Part shown: piece after piece, positions 51,698 through 61,896 of the stretch
Layout: the number at the start of each line of letters is the position of its first letter
Numbering within the stretch: position 1 is the first letter of the stretch
Source of the DNA: Gammaproteobacteria bacterium
GTDB taxonomy: Bacteria > Pseudomonadota > Gammaproteobacteria > Xanthomonadales > Wenzhouxiangellaceae
Direction: 5' to 3'
Assembly: GCA_018819105.1 (NCBI GenBank)
Contig: JAHJQV010000033.1
Location: 21,438-85,437 of the forward strand
Length of the DNA stretch: 64,000 nucleotides
The notes under the pieces: generated by a model
What the model saw: only the letters and a program-made list of their open reading frames with translations
What the model was told of the DNA's origin: nothing
Database searches by the model: none
Made by a program: the position numbers and the translations under genes

Positions 51698-53712
51698 CCG
51701 CCAGCGCCACCGACTTGCAGCGGCACATGGTCGCCTGGGTCATGGGCGCGTCGCTGTTCAGCATCCTGCCCCACCTGACGCGCATGTCGCCGGCGCTGTC
51801 GATTCTGTTGCTGCTGCTGATTGCCTGGCGCCTGCATGCCGGATTCAAGCCACCGCACTGGAGCATCCGCACCGCGCTGGTGATCGGGCTGGTGATTCTG
51901 GTGTTCTGGCTCAACGGCGGCATCTGGGGCCGACTGCCCGGCAGCCAGCTGCTGTGCACCATGCTGGTGCTGAAAAGCATCGAGCTGCAACGCCGCCGCG
52001 ACGCCCTGCTGATCGTTTCGCTGGGCTTCTTCGTCATGGCCACCTGGTTTCTGTTTGACCAGTCCATGCTGACATTCCTCTACCTGGTGGCCGGCACCTG
52101 GCTGGGACTGACCACGATGATCGTGATTCAGCGCGAGCAGGTGCTGAGCAGCGATGTGCCGCGCCTGTTCCGCCAGGGTGCCATGCTGGCAGCACCCGCA
52201 GTGCCCATTGCCATTGCGCTGTTTTTCCTGTTTCCGCGTCTGTCGACTCCGATCTGGGGCATCCAGGGCGGCGAACTGGAAGGCCGCACCGGTCTTTCCG
52301 ACAGCATGAGTCCAGGCGACATCAGCTCATTGTTCCTGGACGACTCGCCGGCTTTCCGCGTACGCTTCGACGGCCCGGTACCGGAAATGTCCGAGCGCTA
52401 CTGGCGCGGTCCGGTGCTGTGGCAGTTCGATGGCCGCCGCTGGTCGCAGATCTTTTACGGTGGCGTCAACGCGCGCGAGAAGCCGGCGGTCAACGACGCC
52501 GATCTGCGCTATGAGGTGGAACTGGAACCACACCGGCAGAAATGGATTTACGCCCTGGACTACCCGGCGGTGTATCCGGAGGAAGCGCGCCTGACGCTGG
52601 ATTATCTGTTACGCACCAAACACCCGGTGAGCAGCCTGAAGCGCTATGTCATCGCCAGCGACACCGACTTTGTCGACAATTCCGCCAACTCGCGCACGCT
52701 GAGCCTGCAGGCACTGCAACTGCCCGCCGAGGTGGCCCCGCAGGCGCGCGCGCTGGCGGCACAATGGGAGCGTGAGGCGGCGCAGTCACATGCACCGCAA
52801 AGCGCCGAGCAACACCGTGCCATCGTCAATGCGGCACTGGCGTACTTTCGCAACGAACCGTTTTATTACCGTCTGGAGGGGCTGCCGACACTGCAGGATC
52901 CGATCGACGATTTCCTGTTTTCCAGCCGCACCGGCTACTGTGAACACTATGCCAGCGCGTTCACTTTCCTGATGCGCGCAGCGGGCGTGCCGGCGCGCGT
53001 GGTCACTGGCTATCAGGGCGGCATCGACAACGGTGAGTATTACCTGATCCGCCAGTCCGACGCCCACGCCTGGGCCGAAGTGTGGCTGCCCGGGAGCGGC
53101 TGGATGCGCGTCGATCCAACCAGCGCGGTGGCACCACAGCGGGTGATCACCGGCTCGCGATCGGTGATTGACGCGCCCGGCTGGCTGCACGCCGAATGGC
53201 TGGTGGACCTGCGCAATCGCGTCGATGTGCTGCGTTACTGGTGGAACCGCAACGTGGTCAGCTTCGATGCCAAGAGCCAGAGTCGCCTGCTGCAGCCGCT
53301 GGGCATCGAATACACCAGCCACACGCGCCTGCTGCTGATCATGCTGGTGACCACCGCAGTGATCGGCCTGGCGCTGTTTCTCTGGCTGCGCCGCAGTGAG
53401 CTGACGCGCAGCAACGACCCGCTGCAGAACGCCTGGCGTCAGCTGCTGCGCAGGCTGCAGCGGGCCGGCATCGATTGCCGCCACAGCAGCGCACCGGGCG
53501 AACTGCTGGCGCTGGCGGTGCCGGCTCTGGAAACCGAATCCGCGCAGCAGTTGCGGCAACTGGTACAACGCTACCGCCAGCTGCGCTATGCGCGCACGCT
53601 GCCTGGCAGTCAGCTGCAGCAGGCCAGCACCAGACTGCAGCGCGCACTGCGCCGCTATCGGCCCAGACCACAACAGCGACCGACTTTTAATCTGCAACGG
53701 ATACGCACATGA
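51694..53712 (+). CDS. TgpA-like transmembrane transglutaminase (DUF3488, transglutaminase core, DUF4129)
   Basis: A 672-residue protein. About six to seven N-terminal membrane spans (such as 'LSILLLLLIAWRLHAGF' and 'LVIGLVILVFWLNGG') precede a periplasmic transglutaminase core: catalytic Cys in SSRTGYCEHYASAFTFLMRA, His in QSDAHAWAEVWLPG, Asp in WMRVDPTSAVAP. One more span (LLLIMLVTTAVIGLALFLWL) leads to a C-terminal DUF4129-like helical tail. Homologous TgpA of Pseudomonas aeruginosa is important for viability. I start at the ATG at 51694, overlapping the DUF58 stop. Confidence 0.93.
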   Translation: MTASATDLQRHMVAWVMGASLFSILPHLTRMSPALSILLLLLIAWRLHAGFKPPHWSIRTALVIGLVILVFWLNGGIWGRLPGSQLLCTMLVLKSIELQRRRDALLIVSLGFFVMATWFLFDQSMLTFLYLVAGTWLGLTTMIVIQREQVLSSDVPRLFRQGAMLAAPAVPIAIALFFLFPRLSTPIWGIQGGELEGRTGLSDSMSPGDISSLFLDDSPAFRVRFDGPVPEMSERYWRGPVLWQFDGRRWSQIFYGGVNAREKPAVNDADLRYEVELEPHRQKWIYALDYPAVYPEEARLTLDYLLRTKHPVSSLKRYVIASDTDFVDNSANSRTLSLQALQLPAEVAPQARALAAQWEREAAQSHAPQSAEQHRAIVNAALAYFRNEPFYYRLEGLPTLQDPIDDFLFSSRTGYCEHYASAFTFLMRAAGVPARVVTGYQGGIDNGEYYLIRQSDAHAWAEVWLPGSGWMRVDPTSAVAPQRVITGSRSVIDAPGWLHAEWLVDLRNRVDVLRYWWNRNVVSFDAKSQSRLLQPLGIEYTSHTRLLLIMLVTTAVIGLALFLWLRRSELTRSNDPLQNAWRQLLRRLQRAGIDCRHSSAPGELLALAVPALETESAQQLRQLVQRYRQLRYARTLPGSQLQQASTRLQRALRRYRPRPQQRPTFNLQRIRT

Positions 53713-54710
53713 ACCTGCCGGAACAATTCCAAGCCCTACGCATCAGCCAGGACAACGGCGAACATGCCGCCGCCTGGCAGGCCATGCCCAGCGCCGAGCT
53801 CAGTCCCGGCGATGTGACCATCGAGGTGCACCACTCCAGCGTCAACTACAAGGACGCACTGGCGGTCACCGGCAAAGGCAAAATCCTGCGCCGGTTTCCG
53901 CTCAATGCCGGCATCGATGTGGCCGGCGTGGTCATTGCCAGCAGCAGCGATGCGTTCGATGTCGGAGATCAGGTGCTGGCCACCGGCTGTGATCTCAGCG
54001 AAACCCGTGATGGCGGTTACAGCGAGTATCTGCACCTGGACAGCGCCTGGACCATCCCGCTGCCGTCATCGCTGACCCTGCTGGAAGCCATGCAGATCGG
54101 CACCGCCGGGTTCACCGCCGCGCTGTCGCTGTATCGCATGGAGGTCAATGGCCAGACGCCGGAACAGGGGCCGGTGGTGGTCACCGGTGCCAGCGGCGGC
54201 GTGGGCAGTCTGGCGATCAACATTCTCAGCGCCGCCGGCTACGAAGTGCATGCCATCAGCGGCAAGACCGAGCAGTTTGACTGGCTGCATCAACTGGGCG
54301 CGGTGTCGTGCAGTGACCGCAACAACCTGTATCTGGGCGAGCGGCCGCTGGAATCCACCATCTGGGCCGGTGCCATCGACACCGTCGGCGACCACATGCT
54401 GGCCGGGCTCACCCGCGTGATTGCGCCCTGGGGCAACATCGCCAGCTGCGGACTGGCCGGCGGCACTGCCCTGCACACCACGGTGATGCCCTTCATCCTG
54501 CGCGGCATCAGCCTTTTGGGCATCAACTCAGCGCAATGCCCGACCAGCCTGCGTCAGCAGCTGTGGCAGCGCCTGGCCGGGCCATGGAAACCGCAGCAGT
54601 TGCAGCAGATTGCGCACACCAATCTGCAACGTGATGATTTGTTTGACTATTGTGAAGAGATGCTGGCAGGCAAAATTCACGGCCGCGCCAGCGTGCAGAT
54701 CAAGCGCTGA
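53709..54710 (+). CDS. YhdH/AcuI-family acrylyl-CoA reductase-like oxidoreductase
   Basis: A 333-residue zinc-free MDR-superfamily reductase that in characterised members reduces acryloyl-CoA with NADPH. Motifs: 'SSVNYKDALAVTGKGKILRR', 'GIDVAGVVIASSSDAFDVGD', 'SEYLHLDSAWTIPLPSSLTL', the nucleotide loop VVVTGASGGVGSLAINILSA, and 'RGISLLGINSAQCP'. The four-base overlap with the transglutaminase stop suggests a shared transcript, though a functional link is not evident. Whether it acts on acryloyl-CoA or a quinone is not decidable here. Confidence 0.9.
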   Translation: MNLPEQFQALRISQDNGEHAAAWQAMPSAELSPGDVTIEVHHSSVNYKDALAVTGKGKILRRFPLNAGIDVAGVVIASSSDAFDVGDQVLATGCDLSETRDGGYSEYLHLDSAWTIPLPSSLTLLEAMQIGTAGFTAALSLYRMEVNGQTPEQGPVVVTGASGGVGSLAINILSAAGYEVHAISGKTEQFDWLHQLGAVSCSDRNNLYLGERPLESTIWAGAIDTVGDHMLAGLTRVIAPWGNIASCGLAGGTALHTTVMPFILRGISLLGINSAQCPTSLRQQLWQRLAGPWKPQQLQQIAHTNLQRDDLFDYCEEMLAGKIHGRASVQIKR

Positions 54711-54841
54711 TGGCGGCCGATGCAACGGCGTGCGGTGGTTTGGAGTTGTCTGCTATCATCATAAAGAATGAATGACAAAAGTCTGCCGACAGTGTAATCT
54801 TCACCGCGATGATTTCATGTTTGCAGGGAGTGCATAAACAC

Positions 54842-55210
54842 ATGGCCAAAATTCTCATTGTTGACGATTCCAGCGCCCAGCTCTACAGCATGTCCAAGCT
54901 GATGAAGAGCCAGGGTCACGAAGTTGTGGTGGCCGAAAACGGCGAAGCCGCGATCACCACGGCAAAAGCCGAGATGCCCGATCTGATCCTGATGGATGTG
55001 GTAATGCCGGGCATGAGTGGCTTTCAGGCCACCCGTCAACTGAGCCGGGACAGTCAGACCAAGGACATTCCGATCATTTTCGTCACCTCCAAGGATCAGG
55101 AAACCGACCGCATCTGGGGCATGCGCCAGGGCGGTGCCGACTACATCACCAAGCCGGTCAACGAAAAAGACCTGCTGCAGGCGGTCAACAACTCGCTCGC
55201 TGCAGCCTGA
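54842..55210 (+). CDS. Single-domain response regulator (PilH/CheY-like)
   Basis: A 122-residue receiver domain without output domain. Acidic pocket in AKILIVDDSSAQLYSMSKLM, phosphoacceptor Asp in DLILMDVVMPGMSGF (about residue 51), Thr/Ser in 'IIFVTSKDQETDRI', Lys in 'YITKPVNEKDLLQAV'. The sequence type resembles PilH, the twitching-motility regulator, but no pil or che genes lie nearby and no kinase is adjacent. ATG at 54842, with GGGAG about ten bases upstream. Confidence 0.85.
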   Translation: MAKILIVDDSSAQLYSMSKLMKSQGHEVVVAENGEAAITTAKAEMPDLILMDVVMPGMSGFQATRQLSRDSQTKDIPIIFVTSKDQETDRIWGMRQGGADYITKPVNEKDLLQAVNNSLAAA

Positions 55211-55467
55211 TCATCATGGCCTGATCGCCATGGGCTGATCTCTGCCGGCGACTGGCGCTGTGCCCCGCCCAGCCCCGCCCCGCCCAGCGGTGTCAAGCGT
55301 CGCCCAATGCTGCCCTACCCGAGTGTCGCTCTGCAGGTCGCGCAACAGTGATGTCACATTGCCGGTGCATTACTGTGGCCAGCATGCCCATGGCATAGTA
55401 AAATAACCATCGATCCCGCATACACCCGCGCTTCCATCAGCAATCAAATTGGCATAAGGCAATCATC

Positions 55468-58305
55468 TTGGGCGAATCGCTGCAATCCAAATACGCCAGT
55501 TCCCATCTTGGCGCACCCAACGCGGCTTACGTAGAGTCGCTGTACGAAACCTGGCTGGACAACCCTGACGCCGTCGGTGAGGTCTGGCAACAGCTGTTCC
55601 GCGAACAGGACGCAGGCGACGGCATCAGCCACGCGCAGGTGCTGGAGCGGTTCCGAGCGCTGGCGGCCAATGGGCATTATCGCCACAGCGGCGGCAGCGA
55701 CGTGGCCGCCAGTGACCACAAGCAGGCCGGCGTACTGAAAATGATCAACGCCTACCGGGTGCGCGGTCATCAACAGGCCACGCTGGATCCGCTGGGTCTG
55801 CGCGAGCGTCCCGGCGCCCCGGATCTGAACCTGGCCGCGCACGATCTGGATGACAGCGACCTGACCACCGAATTCGACACCGGCTCGCTGGCGGCCCCCA
55901 AGCGCATGCCGCTGCGTGACATCGTCGAACTGGTGGAAAAGGTCTACTGCGGCAACATCGGCAGCGAGATCATGCACATCACCGACACCAGCCAACGGCG
56001 CTGGCTGCAGCAGCGGCTGGAAGGCAGTCGCGGTGATTTTAGTCAGGACGAGGCCACGCGCCGGCGCATTCTGGAAAAACTCACCGCCGCCGAAGGCTGG
56101 GAGCAGTTTCTGCATCGCAAATACGTCGGCCAGAAGCGCTTCTCGCTGGAAGGCGGCGACAGCCTGATTCCGCTGCTCAACGAACTGATCCTGCACAGCG
56201 GCAGCAACGGCACCCGCGAAGTGGTCATCGGCATGGCCCATCGCGGCCGTCTAAACGTGCTGGTGAACATCCTCGGCAAAACCAGTTCGCGGCTGTTCGA
56301 GGAGTTCGAAGGCAAGCTGGACAAGGGCAGCAGCAACCACGCCGGCGACGTCAAATACCACCTCGGCTACAGTTCCGATCTGCAGCTGGACAGCGGCAAG
56401 ATGCATCTGGCGCTGGCGTTCAACCCGTCGCATCTGGAAATCGTTGATCCGGTGGTGGCCGGCTCAGCGCGGGCACGACAGATTCTGCGCCACAACGACG
56501 AGCAGCAGAAAGTGCTGCCGGTGCTGATTCACGGCGACGCCGCCATTGCCGGCCAGGGCGTGGTGATGGAGCTGTTCAACATGTCCCAGGCGCGCGGTTT
56601 CGCGGTGGGCGGCACGCTGCACGTGGTGGTCAACAACCAGGTCGGCTTCACCACCTCCAATCCGATCGACGCCCGCTCCACGCTTTACTGCACGGAAGTG
56701 GCGAAGATGGTGCAGGCTCCGATTTTCCACGTCAACGCTGACGACGCCGAAGCGGTGGTGTTTGTCACCCGGCTGGCCGACGATTTTCGCAAGGCGTTCA
56801 AAAAAGACGTGGTCATCGATCTGGTCTGCTACCGCCGTCACGGCCACAACGAGGCCGACGAGCCCTCGGCCACGCAGCCGCTGATGTATCAGAAAATCCG
56901 TGAGCACGACACCCCGCGCGCGCTGCTGGCGCAGCGGCTGATCGAAGACGGCCTCATTGATCAGGCCAGCGCCGATGCGCTGAGCACGGAATATCGCGAC
57001 CGCCTGGACGCCGGCGAGCGTCTGGTCGATGCGGTGGAAAGCAAGCCCGGCGACACCGAGGAAGTCGACTGGAGCGTGTTCATCGACCAGTCCTGGCGCG
57101 CGGAAGCCGACACCAGCATGAGCGCAGAGCAGATCCAAAGCCTGTCCGATCAACTGCATGAACTGCCGGAAGGCTTTGAACTGCATCCGCGGGTGGACAA
57201 GGTGATCAGCGATCGCCGCAAGATGGCCGCCGGCAAGATCCCGATGGACTGGGGCTTTGCCGAGACCATGGCCTACGCCGGTCTCATCAGCAGCGGTCAC
57301 GGACTGCGTCTGGTGGGGCAGGATTCCGGTCGCGGCACCTTCTTCCACCGCCACGCCATTCTGCACGACCAGAACAGCGGCCAGACCATCCTGCCGCTGG
57401 ACAAGGTGGCGGCCAAACCCGAACACGTCACTGTGATCGACTCGCTGCTGTCGGAAGAAGCAGTGCTGGGTTTCGAGTACGGCTTTGCCACCACCGACCC
57501 GAACACGCTGGTGATCTGGGAAGCCCAGTTCGGCGACTTTGCCAACGGTGCCCAGGTGGTGATCGACCAGTTCATCACCTCCGGCGAGACCAAATGGGGC
57601 CGGCTGTGTGGCCTGACCCTGTTTCTGCCGCACGGCTACGAGGGCCAGGGGCCGGAACACTCATCGGCACGGCTGGAACGGTTTTTGCAGATGTGTGCGC
57701 AGGAAAACATCCAGGTCTGTGTGCCCAGCCTGCCGTCGCAGTTTTTCCACATGATCCGGCGCCAGGTGCTGCGCCCCTACCGCAAGCCGCTGGTGGTGAT
57801 GACGCCGAAAAGCCTGTTGCGCCATCGCGCCTCGGTGTCCCATCTCAGCGAGCTCACCGACGGCAGCTATCAGCTGGTCATCGATGACGTCAGTGACGGC
57901 CTGGATAAAGACCAGGTCAAACGCGTGGTGCTGTGTGCCGGCAAGGTCTATTTTGATCTTGCCGCCGCGCGCGAGGAAGCCGGCATCACCGACATCGCCA
58001 TCTGCCGCATCGAACAGTTCTACCCGTTTCCGGCCGAAGAGCTGCAGCAGCTGCTGCAGGCCTACAGTCACTGCCACGACATCATCTGGTGTCAGGAAGA
58101 ACCGTCCAACCAGGGTGCCTGGCGCATGATCCGGCATCGGCTTACCGAATGCCTGGCCGAGGGCCAGCAACTGGATTACGTCGGCCGCGATGAACTCGCC
58201 TCCCCGGCGGTCGGCTATGCCAGCGTGCACGCACGCGAGCAAAAGCAGCTGGTCGCCAGCGCCCTTCTGAACAACCCGTTATTGACTGGAGTCAATCCAA
58301 CATGA
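55468..58305 (+). CDS. sucA: 2-oxoglutarate dehydrogenase E1 component
   Basis: Thiamine-diphosphate-dependent decarboxylase of the TCA-cycle complex. 945 residues from a TTG at 55468 with AAGG eight bases upstream. Motifs: '[20 protein letters not shown]', '[20 protein letters not shown]', '[20 protein letters not shown]', TPP site '[20 protein letters not shown]', '[10 protein letters not shown]', '[20 protein letters not shown]', '[15 protein letters not shown]'. First gene of sucA-sucB-lpdA; the succinate dehydrogenase genes that often precede it are absent. Confidence 0.98.
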   Translation: MGESLQSKYASSHLGAPNAAYVESLYETWLDNPDAVGEVWQQLFREQDAGDGISHAQVLERFRALAANGHYRHSGGSDVAASDHKQAGVLKMINAYRVRGHQQATLDPLGLRERPGAPDLNLAAHDLDDSDLTTEFDTGSLAAPKRMPLRDIVELVEKVYCGNIGSEIMHITDTSQRRWLQQRLEGSRGDFSQDEATRRRILEKLTAAEGWEQFLHRKYVGQKRFSLEGGDSLIPLLNELILHSGSNGTREVVIGMAHRGRLNVLVNILGKTSSRLFEEFEGKLDKGSSNHAGDVKYHLGYSSDLQLDSGKMHLALAFNPSHLEIVDPVVAGSARARQILRHNDEQQKVLPVLIHGDAAIAGQGVVMELFNMSQARGFAVGGTLHVVVNNQVGFTTSNPIDARSTLYCTEVAKMVQAPIFHVNADDAEAVVFVTRLADDFRKAFKKDVVIDLVCYRRHGHNEADEPSATQPLMYQKIREHDTPRALLAQRLIEDGLIDQASADALSTEYRDRLDAGERLVDAVESKPGDTEEVDWSVFIDQSWRAEADTSMSAEQIQSLSDQLHELPEGFELHPRVDKVISDRRKMAAGKIPMDWGFAETMAYAGLISSGHGLRLVGQDSGRGTFFHRHAILHDQNSGQTILPLDKVAAKPEHVTVIDSLLSEEAVLGFEYGFATTDPNTLVIWEAQFGDFANGAQVVIDQFITSGETKWGRLCGLTLFLPHGYEGQGPEHSSARLERFLQMCAQENIQVCVPSLPSQFFHMIRRQVLRPYRKPLVVMTPKSLLRHRASVSHLSELTDGSYQLVIDDVSDGLDKDQVKRVVLCAGKVYFDLAAAREEAGITDIAICRIEQFYPFPAEELQQLLQAYSHCHDIIWCQEEPSNQGAWRMIRHRLTECLAEGQQLDYVGRDELASPAVGYASVHAREQKQLVASALLNNPLLTGVNPT

Positions 58306-59510
58306 GCACTGAAATCAAAGTCCCGGCCCTGCCCGAGTCGGTCAGCGACGCCACCATCGCCACCTGGCACAAAAAGGAAGGCGACAGCATTCGCCGCGAC
58401 GAGAATCTGGTGGATCTGGAAACCGACAAGGTGGTGCTGGAAGTGCCGGCACCGGTGTCTGGCATCATCAAGAGCATCAAGTATCAGCAGGGCGACACGG
58501 TCAAGGCCGACGATGTGCTGGGCATCATGGAACAGCAGGAAGTCGAGGAAGAAGCCAAAGCGGAGACCTCAGACGCTGCCGAGCCCCCACAGGCTGACCA
58601 GTCCGACACAGATAATTCTGCCGACAGCAAGAACGATGACCAGGACGAGGATCAGGACAAGCAAAGCGGCAGCAAAGGTGGTGCGCCCTCACCTTCTGCG
58701 CGCAAACTGGCGGCCGACAACGACGTCGACACCAGCGCGGTCAGCGGCAGCGGCCGTGGCGGTCGCATCACCAAACCCGATGTGCAGCAGTTTATGCAGT
58801 CGGCCGGCGAACGCCCGGAAGAACGCGTGAAAATGAGCCGCCTGCGCAATCGCATCGCCGAGCGCATGAAGGAGGCGCAGAACACTGCCGCCATCCTCAC
58901 CTCGTTCAACGAAGTGGACCTGCAGGCGGTCAGCGACATGCGCTCGCGCTACAAGGATCTGTTTGCCGAAACCCACGACGTGCGGCTGGGCTTCATGTCG
59001 TTCTTCGTGCGCGCCTGCTGCGTGGCGCTGCAGCGCCATCCCATCGTCAATGCCTCGGTGGAAGGTGATGAAATCGTCTACCACGGTTACCAGGACATCG
59101 GCGTGGCCGTGTCCATCGAGCGTGGCCTGGTGGTGCCGGTGCTGCGCAATGCCCACCTGCTGTCACTGGCCGAGATCGAAAAACAGATCCGCAACTACGC
59201 CAAAAAAGCCCACGATGGCAGCCTGGCTATGGAAGACCTGCAGGGTGGCACCTTCACCGTCACCAATGGCGGCGTGTTCGGCTCGCTGTTGTCCACACCA
59301 CTGCTGAACCCGCCGCAGAGCGCCATTCTGGGCATGCACACCATCAAGCAGCGGCCGGTGGTCATCGATGGTGAAATCACCGTGCGGCCGATGATGTACA
59401 TCGCGCTGAGCTACGATCACCGCATCATCGACGGCAAGGACGCGGTGCAGTTTCTGGTCACCGTCAAGGAGCTGCTGGAAGACCCGGCGCGCCTGCTGCT
59501 GGACATCTGA
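58302..59510 (+). CDS. sucB: Dihydrolipoamide succinyltransferase, E2 of 2-oxoglutarate dehydrogenase
   Basis: 402 residues. N-terminal lipoyl domain with the modified lysine in [19 protein letters not shown] (about residue 43); an acidic Asp/Glu/Lys/Ser linker; a peripheral-subunit-binding domain '[20 protein letters not shown]'; then the catalytic domain with '[20 protein letters not shown]', '[20 protein letters not shown]' and active-site HxxxD in [12 protein letters not shown]. The start overlaps the sucA stop (ATGA). Confidence 0.98.
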   Translation: MSTEIKVPALPESVSDATIATWHKKEGDSIRRDENLVDLETDKVVLEVPAPVSGIIKSIKYQQGDTVKADDVLGIMEQQEVEEEAKAETSDAAEPPQADQSDTDNSADSKNDDQDEDQDKQSGSKGGAPSPSARKLAADNDVDTSAVSGSGRGGRITKPDVQQFMQSAGERPEERVKMSRLRNRIAERMKEAQNTAAILTSFNEVDLQAVSDMRSRYKDLFAETHDVRLGFMSFFVRACCVALQRHPIVNASVEGDEIVYHGYQDIGVAVSIERGLVVPVLRNAHLLSLAEIEKQIRNYAKKAHDGSLAMEDLQGGTFTVTNGGVFGSLLSTPLLNPPQSAILGMHTIKQRPVVIDGEITVRPMMYIALSYDHRIIDGKDAVQFLVTVKELLEDPARLLLDI

Positions 59511-59563
59511 CCAGGCACCCTGTCGCACCCCAAGCATGCAAAAACCTTGAGTACACCGCAATC

Positions 59564-60991
59564 ATGAGCAAAACATTCGACGTTATCGTCATCGGTGGCG
59601 GTCCCGGCGGCTATGTCGCCGCGATCCGCGCCGCCCAGTTGGGTCTGAGCACCGCCTGCATCGACGACCGCAGCAACGCCGACGGCAAACCCGCCCCCGG
59701 CGGCACCTGTCTGAACATCGGCTGCATCCCGTCCAAGGCGCTGCTGGATTCCAGCAAGCACTTCCATCATGTGCAGCACCAGTACGCCGATCACGGCATT
59801 CGCGTCGATGGTTCCGTCAGCATGGACATCGCCACCATGCAGCAGCGCAAGGACAAGGTGGTCAAACAGCTCACCGGCGGCGTTGGTCAGTTGCTGAAAG
59901 TCAACAAGGTGGAATTTTTCCACGGTTTTGGCAAACTGCATGCCGATCGCGTGGTCACGGTCACTGGCCACGACGGCGACGAACAGCACCTGCAGGGCAA
60001 ACACATCATACTTGCCTCCGGCTCGGTGCCGATCGAGCTGCCGGGCATGGCCTTCGATGGCCAGCACATCCTCGACAACGCCGGCGCACTGGCACTGGAA
60101 GCCGTGCCGCAACGCCTGGGCGTCATCGGCGCTGGCGTCATCGGCCTGGAACTGGGCAGTGTATGGAAGCGGCTGGGTGCCGAGGTGACCCTGTTCGAAG
60201 CCATGGACAACCTGCTGGAAGCGGTGGATCGCGACATCGCCAAAGCCGCCGGACGTGAGTTCAAGAAACAGGGCCTGGACATCCGCCTCGGCTGCAAGGT
60301 GAAAGCGGCCGAAGTCGCCGATGACGAAGTCAGACTGACCATCGAAAACAAGGACGGCGAACAGCAGCTGGTGGTGGACAAGCTGCTGGTGGCCGTGGGA
60401 CGCCGCGCCAACACCGAGGGCCTGCTTGGCGACGACACCGGCGTTGCCGTCAATCAGCGCGGCCAGATCGAAGTGGATGCGCACTGCCGCACCGCAGCCG
60501 ACAACGTCTGGGCCATCGGCGACGCCGTACGCGGCCCGATGCTGGCACACAAGGCCTCGGAAGAAGGCATCGCCGTGGCCGAACTGATCGCTGGCGAATC
60601 CGGACATTGCAACCTCGACACCATCCCCTGGGTTATCTATACCGACCCGGAAATTGCCTGGGTGGGCAAAACCGAACAGGAACTGCAGCAGGCCGGCGTC
60701 GAGTACAAAACCGGCAGCTTCCCGTTTGCCGCCACCGGTCGCGGGCTGGCCATGGGCGAAGCCGCCGGCCTGGTGAAAATCATCGCCGATGCCGAAACCG
60801 ACACCCTGCTCGGTGCCCACATCGTCGGCCCCGGTGCATCCGAGCTGATCGCCGAATGTGTGGTCACCATGGAATTTGCCGGCTGCGCCGAAGACCTGGC
60901 CCGCATCGTCCACGCCCACCCCACCCTATCAGAAGCCGTGCACGAAGCCGCCCTGCATGTGGACAAGCGGGCCATTCATCGGGCTAATTGA
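59564..60991 (+). CDS. lpdA: Dihydrolipoyl dehydrogenase (E3)
   Basis: Re-oxidises the lipoyl group for the 2-oxoglutarate (and probably pyruvate) dehydrogenase complexes. 475 residues. FAD loop VIVIGGGPGGYVAAIRAAQL, redox disulfide GGTCLNIGCIPSKALLDSS, NAD loop LGVIGAGVIGLELGSVWKRL, 'NVWAIGDAVRGPMLAHKASE', and the catalytic His-Glu pair in HAHPTLSEAVHEAALHV. Last of the operon, 53 bp after sucB. No terminator hairpin with a T run is visible before the accessory region begins. Confidence 0.98.
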   Translation: MSKTFDVIVIGGGPGGYVAAIRAAQLGLSTACIDDRSNADGKPAPGGTCLNIGCIPSKALLDSSKHFHHVQHQYADHGIRVDGSVSMDIATMQQRKDKVVKQLTGGVGQLLKVNKVEFFHGFGKLHADRVVTVTGHDGDEQHLQGKHIILASGSVPIELPGMAFDGQHILDNAGALALEAVPQRLGVIGAGVIGLELGSVWKRLGAEVTLFEAMDNLLEAVDRDIAKAAGREFKKQGLDIRLGCKVKAAEVADDEVRLTIENKDGEQQLVVDKLLVAVGRRANTEGLLGDDTGVAVNQRGQIEVDAHCRTAADNVWAIGDAVRGPMLAHKASEEGIAVAELIAGESGHCNLDTIPWVIYTDPEIAWVGKTEQELQQAGVEYKTGSFPFAATGRGLAMGEAAGLVKIIADAETDTLLGAHIVGPGASELIAECVVTMEFAGCAEDLARIVHAHPTLSEAVHEAALHVDKRAIHRAN

Positions 60992-61037
60992 TCGGTTGGT
61001 TTGGATTTGGGTTAGGTTTTGCTGGTGAAGGCTTGTA

Positions 61038-61329
61038 ATGGGCACTTCAGCACATAAGCTGATGAGCGGGTAAAGTCGGTCGAGATTACGGAGCAGTTCC
61101 TTGTTGTGGGCCTCTTGGACGGACGCCGCATATCGGTTCCCATCGAGTGGTATCCCCGGCTTGCGCGAGCCACAACGAAACAGCTTCATAACTGGCGGAT
61201 CTGTGGTGGCGGCTACGGCATCCACTGACCATATCTAGACGAGGACCTTAGCACTGAAGGGCTACTCCGGGGCGCGCCAGCACCTGACCGGCCGCTCAAC
61301 CCGGACGCCGGTAAAACCAGCGCCGCCTA
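61038..61329 (+). pseudogene. Broken DUF2442 domain gene
   Basis: An ATG at 61038 opens MGTSAHKLMSG, then stops at a TAA. In the next frame the DUF2442 sequence runs on: RVKSVEITEQFLVVGLLDGR, RISVPIEWYPRLARATTKQL, HNWRICGGGYGIH, then a TGA (61228-61230) where the family has Trp, then PYLDEDLSTEGLLRGAPA to a TAG at 61327. So one frameshift near 61067 and one nonsense change inactivate it. DUF2442 proteins are small, of unknown function, often paired with DUF4160 and frequent in accessory DNA. Its stop lies within the attC-like site that follows. Confidence 0.75.
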
Positions 61330-61344
61330 GCTCTGTCGTTGGCC
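61283..61344 (+). repeat. attC-like recombination site after the DUF2442 gene
   Basis: Left core-like ACCTGAC (61283-61289), six bases, then an L''-type CTCAACCCGGACGCC. The stem CGG-A-CGCCGGT pairs with ACCAGCG-CCG with one unpaired A and one mismatch around a three-base loop. The right half CCGCCTAGCTCTGTC leads into the core GTTGGCC (61338-61344). Length (62 bp) and layout fit integron attC sites. The cores deviate from RYYYAAC/GTTRRRY by a base or two. Confidence 0.5.
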
Positions 61345-61383
61345 TGTGTTGATGTATATGCATAATATATGTATGCTTGTCGC

Positions 61384-61650
61384 ATGGAGATCGACTTTGA
61401 TCCAGAGAAGGCGGCATCAAACCTGCGCAAACACCGCGTCAGCTTTGCCCATGCCGAGCAAGCGCTCCGGGATCCACTCGGCAGCACGATCGAGGATCCT
61501 GATGCGGAAGGTGAGCCCCGGTTCGTAACGCTTGGAGCTGATTCCCTGGGTCGAATTCTGGTCGTAGTCCACACACCGCGAGGAGAACGAGTCCGGATCA
61601 TCTCCGCGCGCAAGGCCAGCCGAAATGAGGCAAGGAACTATCATGCGTAA
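61384..61650 (+). CDS. brnT: BrnT-family ribonuclease toxin
   Basis: An 88-residue toxin of the BrnT/RelE-like fold. Family marks: MEIDFDPEKAASNLRKHRVS, 'FAHAEQALRDPLGSTIEDPD', 'EGEPRFVTLGADSLGRILVV', 'VHTPRGERVRIISARKASRN' and 'EARNYHA'. Known BrnT cleaves RNA and is neutralised by BrnA. I start at ATG 61384; the frame allows an ATG five codons earlier. The antitoxin gene overlaps its end by eight bases. An AT-rich segment (61349-61383) upstream may hold the promoter. It appears to be a mobile cassette. Confidence 0.93.
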   Translation: MEIDFDPEKAASNLRKHRVSFAHAEQALRDPLGSTIEDPDAEGEPRFVTLGADSLGRILVVVHTPRGERVRIISARKASRNEARNYHA

Positions 61651-61894
61651 AGAGTACGATTTCAGCAAAGGCAAACGAGGCCCAGCCATCGAATCCCCCG
61701 GAAAGACCCGGATCACGATCATGCTGGATAGCGACATAATCGAGGATTTCAGGGAGCGCGCTGAAGCAAGAGGAATCGGCTATCAAACTGCGATTAATGA
61801 GGCATTGCGGGCGTCGCTTAAGGATGAGACTGTTCCGTTAACGGCCGGTAAACTTCGGGAGATTCTCCGGGAAGAGCTGCATCATGCAGACTAG
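61643..61894 (+). CDS. brnA: BrnA-family antitoxin
   Basis: An 83-residue antitoxin and likely DNA-binding autorepressor. It opens MRKEYDFSKGKRGPAIESPG and has a ribbon-helix-helix-like segment 'KTRITIMLDSDIIEDFRERA' with 'IGYQTAINEALRASL', ending 'LREILREELHHAD'. The ATG at 61643 has AAGGA seven bases upstream and lies inside the end of brnT, the usual toxin-first overlap for this family. An attC-like site follows directly. Confidence 0.93.
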   Translation: MRKEYDFSKGKRGPAIESPGKTRITIMLDSDIIEDFRERAEARGIGYQTAINEALRASLKDETVPLTAGKLREILREELHHAD

Positions 61895-61896
61895 GC

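Noticed and set aside
55255..55290. C-rich repeats (CCCCGCCCAGCCCCGCCCCGCC) before sucA as a regulatory array
   Set aside because: Simple low-complexity sequence; no dyad and no known operator resembles it.
61384..61894. Part of a phage-defence island
   Set aside because: brnTA is a toxin-antitoxin pair, but no restriction, CRISPR, CBASS or similar genes flank it in the window.
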